NCBI GenBank assembly: GCA_026992215.1
Contig: JALXAI010000313.1
Coordinates: forward strand, 1 to 5,619
From: Desulfobacterales bacterium
GTDB taxonomy: Bacteria > Desulfobacterota > Syntrophobacteria > B119-G9
Reading direction: 5' to 3'
DNA length: 5,619 bases
Position 1 is the first letter of the stretch. Each line of letters begins with the position of its first letter. The notes beneath the pieces are model-generated. The model had not been told where the DNA came from. It worked only from the letters and a program-made list of their open reading frames with translations, and ran no database searches. The position numbers were made by a program, and so were the translations under genes. Below are positions 1 through 5,619 of the stretch, piece after piece.

Positions 1-1
1 C

Positions 2-1672
2 TGCCCTTTTTGCGAAGGAAGAGGTACAGTACGTCGAAAATATTCACGGCAGAAAGCTCACGAGGATGAACCATGCCCCGGATGCCGCGGCAAGCGGCTC
101 AATTCCCAGGCTTTAAGCGTAAAAGTCGATGGCATTGCCATAGACAACCTCGTGGAAATGACTGTAAGCGAACTTTTAAGATTCTTAAAAAAATGGTCAA
201 AGCGCCTAAATAGACCCAACATTGCGCAGCCGCTGATCGATGAGATGACCGAAAGGCTGCAATTCCTCGAAAAAGTAGGCCTCGGATACCTCCAATTGGA
301 CAGATCCGGGGATACCCTCTCCGGTGGCGAAACCCAGAGGCTGAGGCTGGCGGCACAGCTTGGCACCAACTTGAAAGGGGTTTGTTACGTTCTCGACGAA
401 CCTACAATAGGTCTTCATCCGCATGATCATAAGAAGCTTCTTTCGTCGTTACGGACGCTCCGAGATCGAGGCAACACGATAGTGGTGGTAGAACACGACA
501 CAGAAACAATGAAAGCAGCCGGTTACATAATAGACCTGGGACCTGGCGCAGGAAAAGGAGGGGGAAAAGTAGTTTTTGCCGGCCCGGTGACAGCCATAAA
601 GCATGCTTCTTCTTCCTTAACCGCCAGGTTCCTGGATAGACGCAAGAAAAGGTTCCACAGGCTATCCCGAGCTAAGCTTGCTCCCCTGGGCTGGTTAAAG
701 ATCAACAACGCAACGGTTCATAACTTGAAAAATCTCTCGGTGGCAATTCCTCTTGGAAATTTCGTTTGCGTGACCGGAGTATCCGGGTCAGGAAAAAGCA
801 GTCTCGTTATGGATACCCTGTATGCCGGCCTTACCGGTAGGGGGCGCTATAGCACGGCGTTGTTCGAAGGGCGGGAAAAAATCAAGAAGGTGCTTAAGGT
901 AGACCATAACCCGATAGGTAGAACGCCGAGGTCAATTCCTGCCACCTACGTCGGTTTCTTCGACCACGTGAGGAAGCTGTTCGCGTCAACCCCAGAAGCC
1001 AGGACCAGGGGGCTGAAGCCATCGAGTTTTTCGTTCAACGTTCGCGGGGGGCGATGTGAAACTTGCCAGGGACAGGGCAGGATAAAAGTCAGTATGAGCT
1101 TTCTACCCGATGTTTACTACGAGTGTGAAGAATGCGAGGGTAAAAGATTCAAGCCCGAGATCCTTGAAGTGACGTACAAAAACAAGAACATATCCGAAGT
1201 ACTTGAAATGACGGTGGAAGAGGCCGCGAAATTTTTCGATCCGGTGAAAAGCATATCCAGGCCGCTCCAACTGCTCAATGAACTGGGCCTCGGCTACCTC
1301 ACCCTGGGACAGCCAAGCCCCAGTCTTTCCGGCGGAGAATCACAGAGAATCAAGCTTGCCGCAGAGATCGCAAAAAACAGCCCGGGCAATGCCTTGTATA
1401 TCCTTGATGAACCGACCACCGGTCTTCATCCATACGACATAGAATTTCTTCTGAGACTCCTGCGTCGCCTCACAGAGAGAAAAAACACCGTCGTCGTGAT
1501 CGAGCATAACCCGGATATAATAGCTTATGCTGATTACGTAATAGACCTGGGGCCGGGAGGAGGCCCCGACGGAGGCACGGTGGTGGCCGCCGGGACAGTC
1601 GAAAAAATTGCGGCTTCTTACAAAAAATCGAAAACGGGAAAGATCCTGAGGGAATACTTCAACGATCGGTAA
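2..1672 (+). CDS. uvrA: UvrA-type excinuclease ABC subunit A, C-terminal part (5' end outside window)
   Basis: DNA-damage recognition ATPase of nucleotide excision repair, working with UvrB in the cytoplasm. The frame is open from base 2 with no start, so 556 residues of a longer protein are seen. Numbering from base 2: CPFC (1-4), the second cysteine pair of zinc finger 1; CPGC (25-28); signature LSGGETQR (106-113); Walker B VLDEP with H-loop His165; second Walker A GVSGSGKSS (259-267); zinc finger 2, C352/C355 and C375/C378 (CxxC-X19-CxxC); second signature LSGGESQR (442-449); Walker B ILDEP; H-loop His502. All ATPase motifs of the visible part look intact. Only about 20 residues separate CPFC from CPGC, where E. 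coli UvrA carries an insertion domain of over 100 residues. The missing 5' part should hold the first Walker A and any UvrB-binding domain. It could be an ordinary UvrA, a UvrA2-like paralogue, or the second half of a tandem (about 1,800-residue) UvrA; the window cannot decide. The 3' end overlaps the convergent small gene by 14 bases. Confidence 0.95.
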   Translation, partial: CPFCEGRGTVRRKYSRQKAHEDEPCPGCRGKRLNSQALSVKVDGIAIDNLVEMTVSELLRFLKKWSKRLNRPNIAQPLIDEMTERLQFLEKVGLGYLQLDRSGDTLSGGETQRLRLAAQLGTNLKGVCYVLDEPTIGLHPHDHKKLLSSLRTLRDRGNTIVVVEHDTETMKAAGYIIDLGPGAGKGGGKVVFAGPVTAIKHASSSLTARFLDRRKKRFHRLSRAKLAPLGWLKINNATVHNLKNLSVAIPLGNFVCVTGVSGSGKSSLVMDTLYAGLTGRGRYSTALFEGREKIKKVLKVDHNPIGRTPRSIPATYVGFFDHVRKLFASTPEARTRGLKPSSFSFNVRGGRCETCQGQGRIKVSMSFLPDVYYECEECEGKRFKPEILEVTYKNKNISEVLEMTVEEAAKFFDPVKSISRPLQLLNELGLGYLTLGQPSPSLSGGESQRIKLAAEIAKNSPGNALYILDEPTTGLHPYDIEFLLRLLRRLTERKNTVVVIEHNPDIIAYADYVIDLGPGGGPDGGTVVAAGTVEKIAASYKKSKTGKILREYFNDR

Positions 1673-1904
1673 GTATTCCCCAGCCATCGAATATACGAAC
1701 GTACCTGATTATCTTCACCGAGCCGTCATCCAGTTCCACCTTGTAATAGTCCATGATGTCGGATCCGGATCTAATCCCACCCTGATACCAGCGATCAATT
1801 ATTCTTGTGATCCGGTACCTATTCCCCCGCCAGGTCAAAAATCGAGGAGTTTCATGGGCGCGGTATCCCGAATAACATTCTACCGTAATTTTCTCGAACT
1901 TCAT
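1659..1904 (-). CDS. Small conserved hypothetical protein, DUF6504-like
   Basis: An 81-residue protein of unknown function. The N-terminus (FEKITVECYSGYRAHETP), the W-R-G-x-x-Y motif near residue 25 and the following I-I-D-R-W-Y resemble small Desulfobacterota/Geobacter proteins that I recall being assigned to DUF6504; this is memory, not a search. It is rich in Tyr, Trp and alternating hydrophobic/charged residues, which suggests a small beta-sheet fold. There is no signal peptide, membrane segment or metal motif; the only cysteine is Cys10. The start is the only sensible ATG, since the family-like motif begins right after it, but the ribosome site (GGTAGAG just before ATG) is weak. The gene converges on uvrA, sharing 14 bases at the stop codons, and is divergent from ubiD. 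A good promoter lies about 118 nt upstream. No function should be read from the uvrA neighbour alone. Confidence 0.75.
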   Translation of the reverse strand: MKFEKITVECYSGYRAHETPRFLTWRGNRYRITRIIDRWYQGGIRSGSDIMDYYKVELDDGSVKIIRYVRIFDGWGILTDR

Positions 1905-2028
1905 CTCTACCGATCATAAAAGTCTATTTGACGGGCAGCAGCGATGCCAGAACCACCCCACCCTGTGCGGAACTTGAAATACTTTCTCAGCCCGGCATTA
2001 AACAAGCTCACAACAAACCGATAGAATC

Positions 2029-2057
2029 ATTTTATCCCCTGCCCTTTACCGAATCAA
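2029..2057 (-). promoter_or_regulatory. Sigma70-type promoter for the DUF6504-like gene
   Basis: Read on the minus strand: TTGATT (complement of 2052-2057), a 17-base spacer, then TAAAAT (complement of 2029-2034). The -35 matches consensus at 4 of 6 positions and the -10 at 5 of 6, with ideal spacing. Transcription would start near 2022, giving a leader of about 118 nt before the ATG at 1904. Predicted from sequence only. Confidence 0.5.
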
Positions 2058-2206
2058 GGCATTACGTATTACCCTGAAAGCGACATCTCTGGGCACGTAA
2101 CTTTACTATCCCGAGAAAATAGGATAACGTTTTTGAATACGCTCCTGTTGATAACGGCCAATAACGAAACCCTGGGGGATATCGCATCAGGGTCGAACAC
2201 GGAAAC

Positions 2207-2213
2207 GAGAGGG
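2207..2213 (+). promoter_or_regulatory. Ribosome binding site of ubiD
   Basis: GAGAGGG ends seven bases before the ATG at 2221. It supports that start, which also places the family-typical Y-R-D-L-R-E-F-I motif about eight residues from the N-terminus. Confidence 0.6.
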
Positions 2214-2220
2214 TCTCAAG

Positions 2221-4065
2221 ATGACGGACAAAATAAAAAAAAGCTACAGGGACTTACGGGAATTCATCAGGGCACTTGACAAATCCGGAGAACTGATCAG
2301 GATCAAAGCCCCGGTATCACCATATCTTGAGATAACGCAGATCACGGATCTTATGTGCAAAAGCCCCGGCGGAGGCAAGGCTCTTTTGTTTGAAAATGTC
2401 GAAGGTTATCAGTTCCCGGTGCTAATCAACGCTTACGGCAGCGAAAGGCGAATCTGCATGGCGCTGGGAGTAAATGACCTGGACGAGATCGGAAGAAGGC
2501 TTGAAAAAATCCTGGAGATGTCCCCGCCATGCGGTTTAAAAGGCCATCTAGAACTATTACCGATAGCGCTCGATATTTTCAGGTCACTGCCGAAAACCCG
2601 GAAAAAAAAGCCTCCGTGCCAGGAAATAACCCGGCTCGGAAATGACGTCGATTTGAAAAAACTTCCCGTACTTCACTGCTGGCCCCAGGATGGAGGGCCA
2701 TTTATAACTTTTCCGCTGGTCATTACCAAAAGTCTCGAAACAGGCAAGAGAAACGTTGGCATGTACAGGCTCCAGGTCTTTGATTCAAAAACCACCGGAA
2801 TGCACTGGCATATTCACAAGGACGGTTCTCATTACTTTCAGGAATACAAGAAAGCCGGGAAGAGAATGCCGGTGGCGGTGGCTATCGGGACTGATCCTGC
2901 CACTACATACGCAGCCACCGCTCCCCTGCCCAGGGGAATCGACGAGCTACTTCTCGCAGGCTTTATTCGCCAGAAGCCCGTGCCGCTTGCGAAGTGTCTT
3001 ACCATACCGCTCGAAGTGCCCGCTTACGCCGAGTTCGTACTCGAAGGCTACGTAAACCCTGAAGAAACAAGGCCGGAAGGACCTTTCGGGGACCACACCG
3101 GATACTATTCGCTGGTTGATGAATACCCCGTGTTTCATGTCACCGCTATCACTTACCGAAGAAATCCCGTCTATTTCACCACGGTGGTGGGGCGTCCACC
3201 CATGGAAGACTGTTACCTCGCAAAGGCAACGGAAAGGCTCTTCTTACCACTCCTTAAAACGGTATTTCCCGAAATTGCCGACTACTGGCTGCCTTGGGAA
3301 GGGGTATTTCACAACATAACGGTAATCTCCATGACAAAAGAATACCCCGGACACGCGCTGAAACTCATGAACGGACTCTGGGGACAGGGACAAATGAGCT
3401 TTTCCAAGGCCCTTGTATTCGTGGACCCGGAAGTAAAACTGAACCAGGCCGACGAGATTGTTCGTCACATCCTGAATACCCTGGACGTTTCCGCTGACAT
3501 ATACATAACCAGGGGGATTCTCGACGTACTGGACCATTCATCTCCCGATGCACTGGTCGGAGGCAAGATAGGAATAGACGCCACGCACAGGGTTCACGGA
3601 GAACAACCGCGGAAAATGCCGGAGCCAACCGGGGAGCGGGAAATAACCGGAGTTGTTCGAAAAATTAAGGACTCCGTCCGCGGCATTACAGACATCTACG
3701 TTCCTTTTACCGATACCAGGAATGTCTGCGCACTCGCAAACATCAGGAAAACCAAAAAACACAGGGGCAAACAGATTGCCCGGGCTCTAGTCACGTCTGA
3801 TATCAAGCAGCCCAACATTTTTGTGCTTTTTGATGATGATATATCCCTGACCGACCGCTCGCTGGTTGCATGGAAGCTTTTCAATAACGTTGATCCGCTA
3901 AGAGACATCTACAGAAACAATTCAAGGCTGGTAATCGATGCAACCAAAAAAGAAATTGACGACGGGCATCCCAGGCCATGGCCCGATGATATTGTGATGG
4001 ACAGCGAAATCGTCGAAAGGGTGGCCAGGCGATCCGAAGAGCTGGGAATTGCCGACTTCCTGTAA
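2221..4065 (+). CDS. ubiD: UbiD-family prenylated-FMN decarboxylase, long form (possible menaquinone pathway decarboxylase)
   Basis: A complete 614-residue UbiD-type (de)carboxylase, which acts on aromatic or unsaturated acids with prenylated FMN made by UbiX. N-V-G-M-Y-R (178-183), His199 and Glu242 align with the metal/phosphate ligands Asn, His, Glu and the catalytic Arg of Fdc1/UbiD. P-E-G-P-F-G-D (285-291) supplies Glu286 and Asp291, completing the E-R-E/D catalytic set. The E. coli-like core ends near the I-G-I-D-A-T motif (about residue 455). The last 150 or so residues are an extension seen in the roughly 610-residue forms of Helicobacter and Bacteroides; it seems to echo the core C-terminus (F-D-D-D, N-N-V-D-P-L-R-D, V-I-D-A-T-K-K). 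Those long forms are annotated in the futalosine menaquinone pathway, so a role in naphthoate decarboxylation is plausible. No ubiX, ubiA or mqn gene is in view, so the substrate stays open. The start is supported by a good ribosome site. Confidence 0.93.
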   Translation: MTDKIKKSYRDLREFIRALDKSGELIRIKAPVSPYLEITQITDLMCKSPGGGKALLFENVEGYQFPVLINAYGSERRICMALGVNDLDEIGRRLEKILEMSPPCGLKGHLELLPIALDIFRSLPKTRKKKPPCQEITRLGNDVDLKKLPVLHCWPQDGGPFITFPLVITKSLETGKRNVGMYRLQVFDSKTTGMHWHIHKDGSHYFQEYKKAGKRMPVAVAIGTDPATTYAATAPLPRGIDELLLAGFIRQKPVPLAKCLTIPLEVPAYAEFVLEGYVNPEETRPEGPFGDHTGYYSLVDEYPVFHVTAITYRRNPVYFTTVVGRPPMEDCYLAKATERLFLPLLKTVFPEIADYWLPWEGVFHNITVISMTKEYPGHALKLMNGLWGQGQMSFSKALVFVDPEVKLNQADEIVRHILNTLDVSADIYITRGILDVLDHSSPDALVGGKIGIDATHRVHGEQPRKMPEPTGEREITGVVRKIKDSVRGITDIYVPFTDTRNVCALANIRKTKKHRGKQIARALVTSDIKQPNIFVLFDDDISLTDRSLVAWKLFNNVDPLRDIYRNNSRLVIDATKKEIDDGHPRPWPDDIVMDSEIVERVARRSEELGIADFL

Positions 4066-4548
4066 AGGATCAATATCGTGCCCCGGGCTATTGAAATATT
4101 TATCTTGAAATATCAGAACGATATACACTTTAGCCGAAAATTTCCGATTAATCCGGATTCCCAATTGGCGAAAATGAGCGAAAAAGCAATTTTTTGACGG
4201 GGTCAGGATCACCCGGTCATGTTTAAAAGCGTTTTAGTTCTTCGAATTCTCTTATTTTTATCTCCGAAAAGAAAAACAGCGCCATATTCGATAGTTATGA
4301 ATCACTTTCGTTTTAATCCTCCGACAGCGCCGGTTCATTCGATTAACATGAAAAAAACATATTTGGGCAAAATCGATTCTATTCGAGTTTGACCTCTTCA
4401 AACCTTTTTCATAAACTCCCTGCGATCGTTAAACCTCCTTGTGAAATTCACTATATGCTAAACTCTCGAGTTCATATCACGTTCTGACGGTTTCAGCCTT
4501 CCTGCTGAATCTTGGGGGTAAACATCTAGCAAAACAGGGGTGGGATAG
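4066..4548. other. 483-base intergenic stretch without a convincing gene
   Basis: AT-richer than its flanks. The longest forward reading frame I see is 57 codons (4219-4392), with no ribosome site and no recognisable protein. A near-palindrome lies at 4195-4217 (GACGGGGT against ACCCGGTC, 7 of 8 pairs), but the T-run (4190-4195) precedes it on the plus strand, so it is not a standard terminator in either direction. No clear terminator for ubiD and no clear promoter for the 4549 gene were found. It could hold a small RNA or a regulated leader; nothing in it proves that. Confidence 0.5.
4091..4113. repeat. Short direct repeat TTGAAATAT, period 14
   Basis: TTGAAATAT occurs at 4091-4099 and again at 4105-4113, just after the ubiD stop codon. 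A 7-bp inverted pair, ATATCGT (4073-4079) and ACGATAT (4118-4124), flanks it. In AT-rich DNA this could be chance; no function is assigned. Confidence 0.45.
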
Positions 4549-4896
4549 ATGGGCAATGCCATAGAACGAAGTTATTCAGGGAGTATCGGTCAAGAGGAAC
4601 TGAGGATACAGCAGCATAACCTGATAGACCTGGCAGAGCGATTTCAGGGTGTCAGAGAAACGGCGCTGGCTGTATGCCACCACTTCAGTCAGCCCCTTAC
4701 AGTCATAATGTGCCTTATTGACCTGTTGATTATGAAAGGAGAATTGAAGAGTGATTCCGAGGAGATCCTGCTTAATATGAAAAAGCAGGCGGAATTGATG
4801 CAGGAACTCCTTACGAAACTGAGAAAAGTGGAATCATACAAGATCAAGAACTACAACGGTTACAAGATGCTGAACATTGAAGAAAACATATCGTAG
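4549..4896 (+). CDS. Stand-alone HisKA (DHp)-like protein without kinase ATPase domain
   Basis: A 115-residue protein. Residues 15-45 look like a polar helix leading into an H-box: His44-His45-F-S-Q-P-L-T-V-I matches the H-E-L-x-Q-P-L-x-x-I pattern of histidine kinase dimerisation/phosphoacceptor domains. A second helix (about 66-95) would complete the antiparallel hairpin. No HATPase domain (N, G1, G2 boxes) follows: the frame stops at 4896 and the next 240 bases look non-coding, so this is not a frameshifted kinase. The acidic residue that normally follows the phosphoacceptor His is His45 here. No signal peptide or transmembrane segment is evident. The start is supported by a purine-rich GGGGTGGGA just upstream. 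By analogy with Spo0B-type DHp proteins it might relay phosphate, or dimerise with a full kinase. That is inference; a purely structural helical protein is also possible. No response regulator is adjacent. Confidence 0.7.
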   Translation: MGNAIERSYSGSIGQEELRIQQHNLIDLAERFQGVRETALAVCHHFSQPLTVIMCLIDLLIMKGELKSDSEEILLNMKKQAELMQELLTKLRKVESYKIKNYNGYKMLNIEENIS

Positions 4897-4955
4897 CCGT
4901 TGTGAGACCCGCCGGAGCGAATAAAATCTCATCAGCCCCGACATACCCGGGGGAC

Positions 4956-4971
4956 CGGGAAGCCGTTCCCG
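4956..4971 (+). terminator. Possible terminator hairpin after the HisKA-like gene
   Basis: CGGGAA, a GCCG loop and TTCCCG form a perfect 6-bp stem; with one bulged C it can be extended to GAC/GTC outside. There is no T-run after it, so a classic Rho-independent terminator is doubtful. It sits 60 bases past the stop codon and before the feo promoters, a suitable place for one. Confidence 0.3.
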
Positions 4972-4992
4972 TCTCAAGCATTCACAAAAGTC

Positions 4993-5020
4993 TTGACATT
5001 GCATAACCAATCAGTAGATT
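4993..5020 (+). promoter_or_regulatory. Upstream sigma70-type promoter of the feoA genes
   Basis: Perfect TTGACA (4993-4998), a 16-base spacer and TAGATT (5015-5020, 4 of 6). The start point would be near 5027, giving a leader of about 114 nt to the ATG at 5141. A short inverted repeat TTAG-N5-CTAA (5019-5031) covers the predicted start point and could be an operator. Confidence 0.5.
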
Positions 5021-5054
5021 AGCTTCTCTAAGGTAATAAATTTACGTCCGCCGC

Positions 5055-5083
5055 TTGATTATTGGAAATGTCGTAGTTATATT
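5055..5083 (+). promoter_or_regulatory. Second, downstream promoter of the feoA genes
   Basis: TTGATT (5055-5060, 4 of 6), a 17-base spacer and TATATT (5078-5083, 5 of 6), with transcription expected near 5090. It may act in tandem with the promoter at 4993-5020. I looked for Fur and FNR boxes here and found no good match. Confidence 0.45.
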
Positions 5084-5140
5084 GAAACAGTAGAGATTTT
5101 GCCGTAGAAGGCGAATTCAAGTAAGAGCGCGGTAGCAACC

Positions 5141-5479
5141 ATGGCAGATGCTGTTAGTGATAAGAAGGAAACACAGCTATTAAGCATGCGCAGGGCACCC
5201 TGTGGAGCTTTTCCGCTAACCCTGGCCGACTGTGGTCAGAGGCTCAGGATAGTCAGGCTCCTGGGTGGCAAAACATTTCAGTGCAGAATGGTTAGCCTCG
5301 GGCTGTGCCCGGGACAAAAAATCGAGGTTTCCACCAACAACGCCAAGTCTCAGGGGCCAAGAATCGTGACCACTGACTCAGGCAGATTTGCCCTGGGATG
5401 CGGCATGTGTCAAAAAATCCTGGTAGCCCCCTGGGATGATCAGGGAGCAACAGAATCAAGCGCAACCGATAAATCCTGA
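5141..5479 (+). CDS. feoA: FeoA-family protein, cysteine-rich variant
   Basis: A 112-residue protein with one FeoA (SH3-like) domain at about residues 24-97. FeoA is the small cytosolic partner of the FeoB ferrous iron transporter. Family marks are P-L-T-L-A near 25, the R-L-R-I-V strand, the L-G-L-x-P-G turn (53-58) and the closing strand R-F-A-L-G-x-G-M-x-Q-K-I-L-V (82-95). It has six cysteines (21, 31, 48, 56, 87, 90). C87-G-M-C90 falls where I expect R-G-M-A in usual FeoA, so metal or Fe-S binding or redox sensing is possible; that is inference. About 20 residues precede the domain and a polar tail of about 15 follows it. The start at 5141 has only a weak ribosome site (AAGAG too far upstream); ATG at 5186 (Met16) is an alternative, with AAGGAA about 15 bases ahead. 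The next feoA begins 13 bases after the stop, so the two are probably one operon. Confidence 0.9.
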   Translation: MADAVSDKKETQLLSMRRAPCGAFPLTLADCGQRLRIVRLLGGKTFQCRMVSLGLCPGQKIEVSTNNAKSQGPRIVTTDSGRFALGCGMCQKILVAPWDDQGATESSATDKS

Positions 5480-5492
5480 AAACAACGCAATT

Positions 5493-5619
5493 ATGAAACC
5501 ACTGAGCACTTTAAAAGAAGGTGACAGAGGGATAATTGTTGCCATAAATAATAACGGGGCCCTTCGGAGGCGACTTCTCGAAATGGGGTTCCTCAAGGGC
5601 ACGGAAATTTACGTGGAGA
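5493..5619 (+). CDS. feoA: Second FeoA protein, N-terminal part (3' end outside window)
   Basis: Forty-two codons are visible before the right edge. They read as a standard FeoA start: M-K-P-L-S-T-L-K-E-G-D-R-G at the N-terminus, then R-R-R-L-L-E-M-G-F and K-G-T-E-I-Y-V-E, the L/M-G-x-x-x-G-T/x turn of the family. No cysteine is seen in this part, unlike the preceding FeoA. It lies 13 bases after the previous stop with no promoter between them, so co-transcription is very likely. No clear ribosome site is present ahead of the ATG, which hints at translational coupling. In related genomes tandem feoA genes lead into feoB, expected beyond the window. Confidence 0.88.
   Translation, partial: MKPLSTLKEGDRGIIVAINNNGALRRRLLEMGFLKGTEIYVE

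Larger units (their letters stand above)
1905..2220. other. Divergent intergenic region between the DUF6504-like gene and ubiD
   Basis: About 316 bases with no convincing gene on either strand. It holds the leftward promoter listed separately. It also holds three copies of ATAACG (2124-2129, 2151-2156, 2161-2166) and a 6-bp stem ACCCTG/CAGGGT (2169-2174 with 2188-2193, 13-base loop) just before the ubiD ribosome site. I found no good sigma70 promoter for ubiD here: candidates such as TTTACT at 2102-2107 lack a matching -10 box. Confidence 0.6.

Noticed and set aside
3922..4212. 96-codon reverse reading frame over the ubiD 3' end
   Set aside because: Half of it is antisense to the well-supported ubiD coding sequence; it has no family resemblance and no promoter or ribosome site.
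4195..4217. GACGGGGT/ACCCGGTC hairpin next to a T-run as a terminator
   Set aside because: The T-run comes before the stem on the plus strand, and on the minus strand an A-run follows it, so it fits a Rho-independent terminator in neither direction.
4219..4392. 57-codon forward reading frame with a hydrophobic N-terminus
   Set aside because: No ribosome site ahead of the ATG, no recognisable family, and the composition after the first 15 residues looks like translated non-coding DNA.
5019..5031. DtxR/IdeR-type operator at the first feoA start point
   Set aside because: The half-sites TTAG and CTAA are five bases apart, which does not match the spacing of the known operator; kept only as an unassigned inverted repeat.
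5054..5068. Fur or FNR box overlapping the downstream feoA promoter (TGATTATTGGAAATG)
   Set aside because: Only about half of the Fur 7-1-7 positions match, and the second half of an FNR site (ATCAA) is absent.
4897..5140. Frameshifted HATPase domain downstream of the HisKA-like gene
   Set aside because: No N, G1 or G2 box motif is readable in the three forward frames I scanned, and the region carries promoters and stop codons, so the short gene looks intact.

Overview
The window looks like a piece of a bacterial chromosome, most likely from an anaerobic or micro-aerobic Gram-negative lineage such as Desulfobacterota (former Deltaproteobacteria). This is an inference from gene content: a UvrA half without the usual insertion domain, a roughly 610-residue UbiD of the kind found in futalosine-pathway menaquinone makers, a small DUF6504-like protein, and tandem feoA genes. 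Nothing in the sequence fixes the species. Base composition is moderate and I see no insertion sequence, CRISPR array, tRNA or rRNA.

Left part (1-1904): the 3' portion of a uvrA-type excinuclease gene runs rightward from beyond the left edge. It meets a small leftward gene (DUF6504-like) tail to tail, and the two overlap by 14 bases. A good sigma70-type promoter for the small gene lies at 2029-2057, leaving a leader of about 118 nt.

Middle (1905-4548): a roughly 316-base divergent intergenic region precedes a complete UbiD-family prenylated-FMN decarboxylase gene (2221-4065). All metal/cofactor and catalytic residues I could align are present. A 483-base stretch without a convincing gene follows.

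Right part (4549-5619): a 115-residue protein resembles only the dimerisation/phosphoacceptor (HisKA/DHp) part of a histidine kinase, with a His-His in the H-box and no ATPase domain. Then come two candidate promoters and two tandem feoA genes, the first cysteine-rich with a CxxC in the FeoA domain. The second runs off the right edge and is probably followed by feoB.

The genes do not form one pathway. DNA repair (uvrA), quinone or aromatic-acid decarboxylation (ubiD), a possible signalling accessory protein and ferrous iron uptake (feo) sit side by side as separate transcription units; only the two feoA genes look co-transcribed. I do not see a clear new multi-gene system. The most unusual items are the stand-alone HisKA-like protein and the cysteine-rich FeoA.
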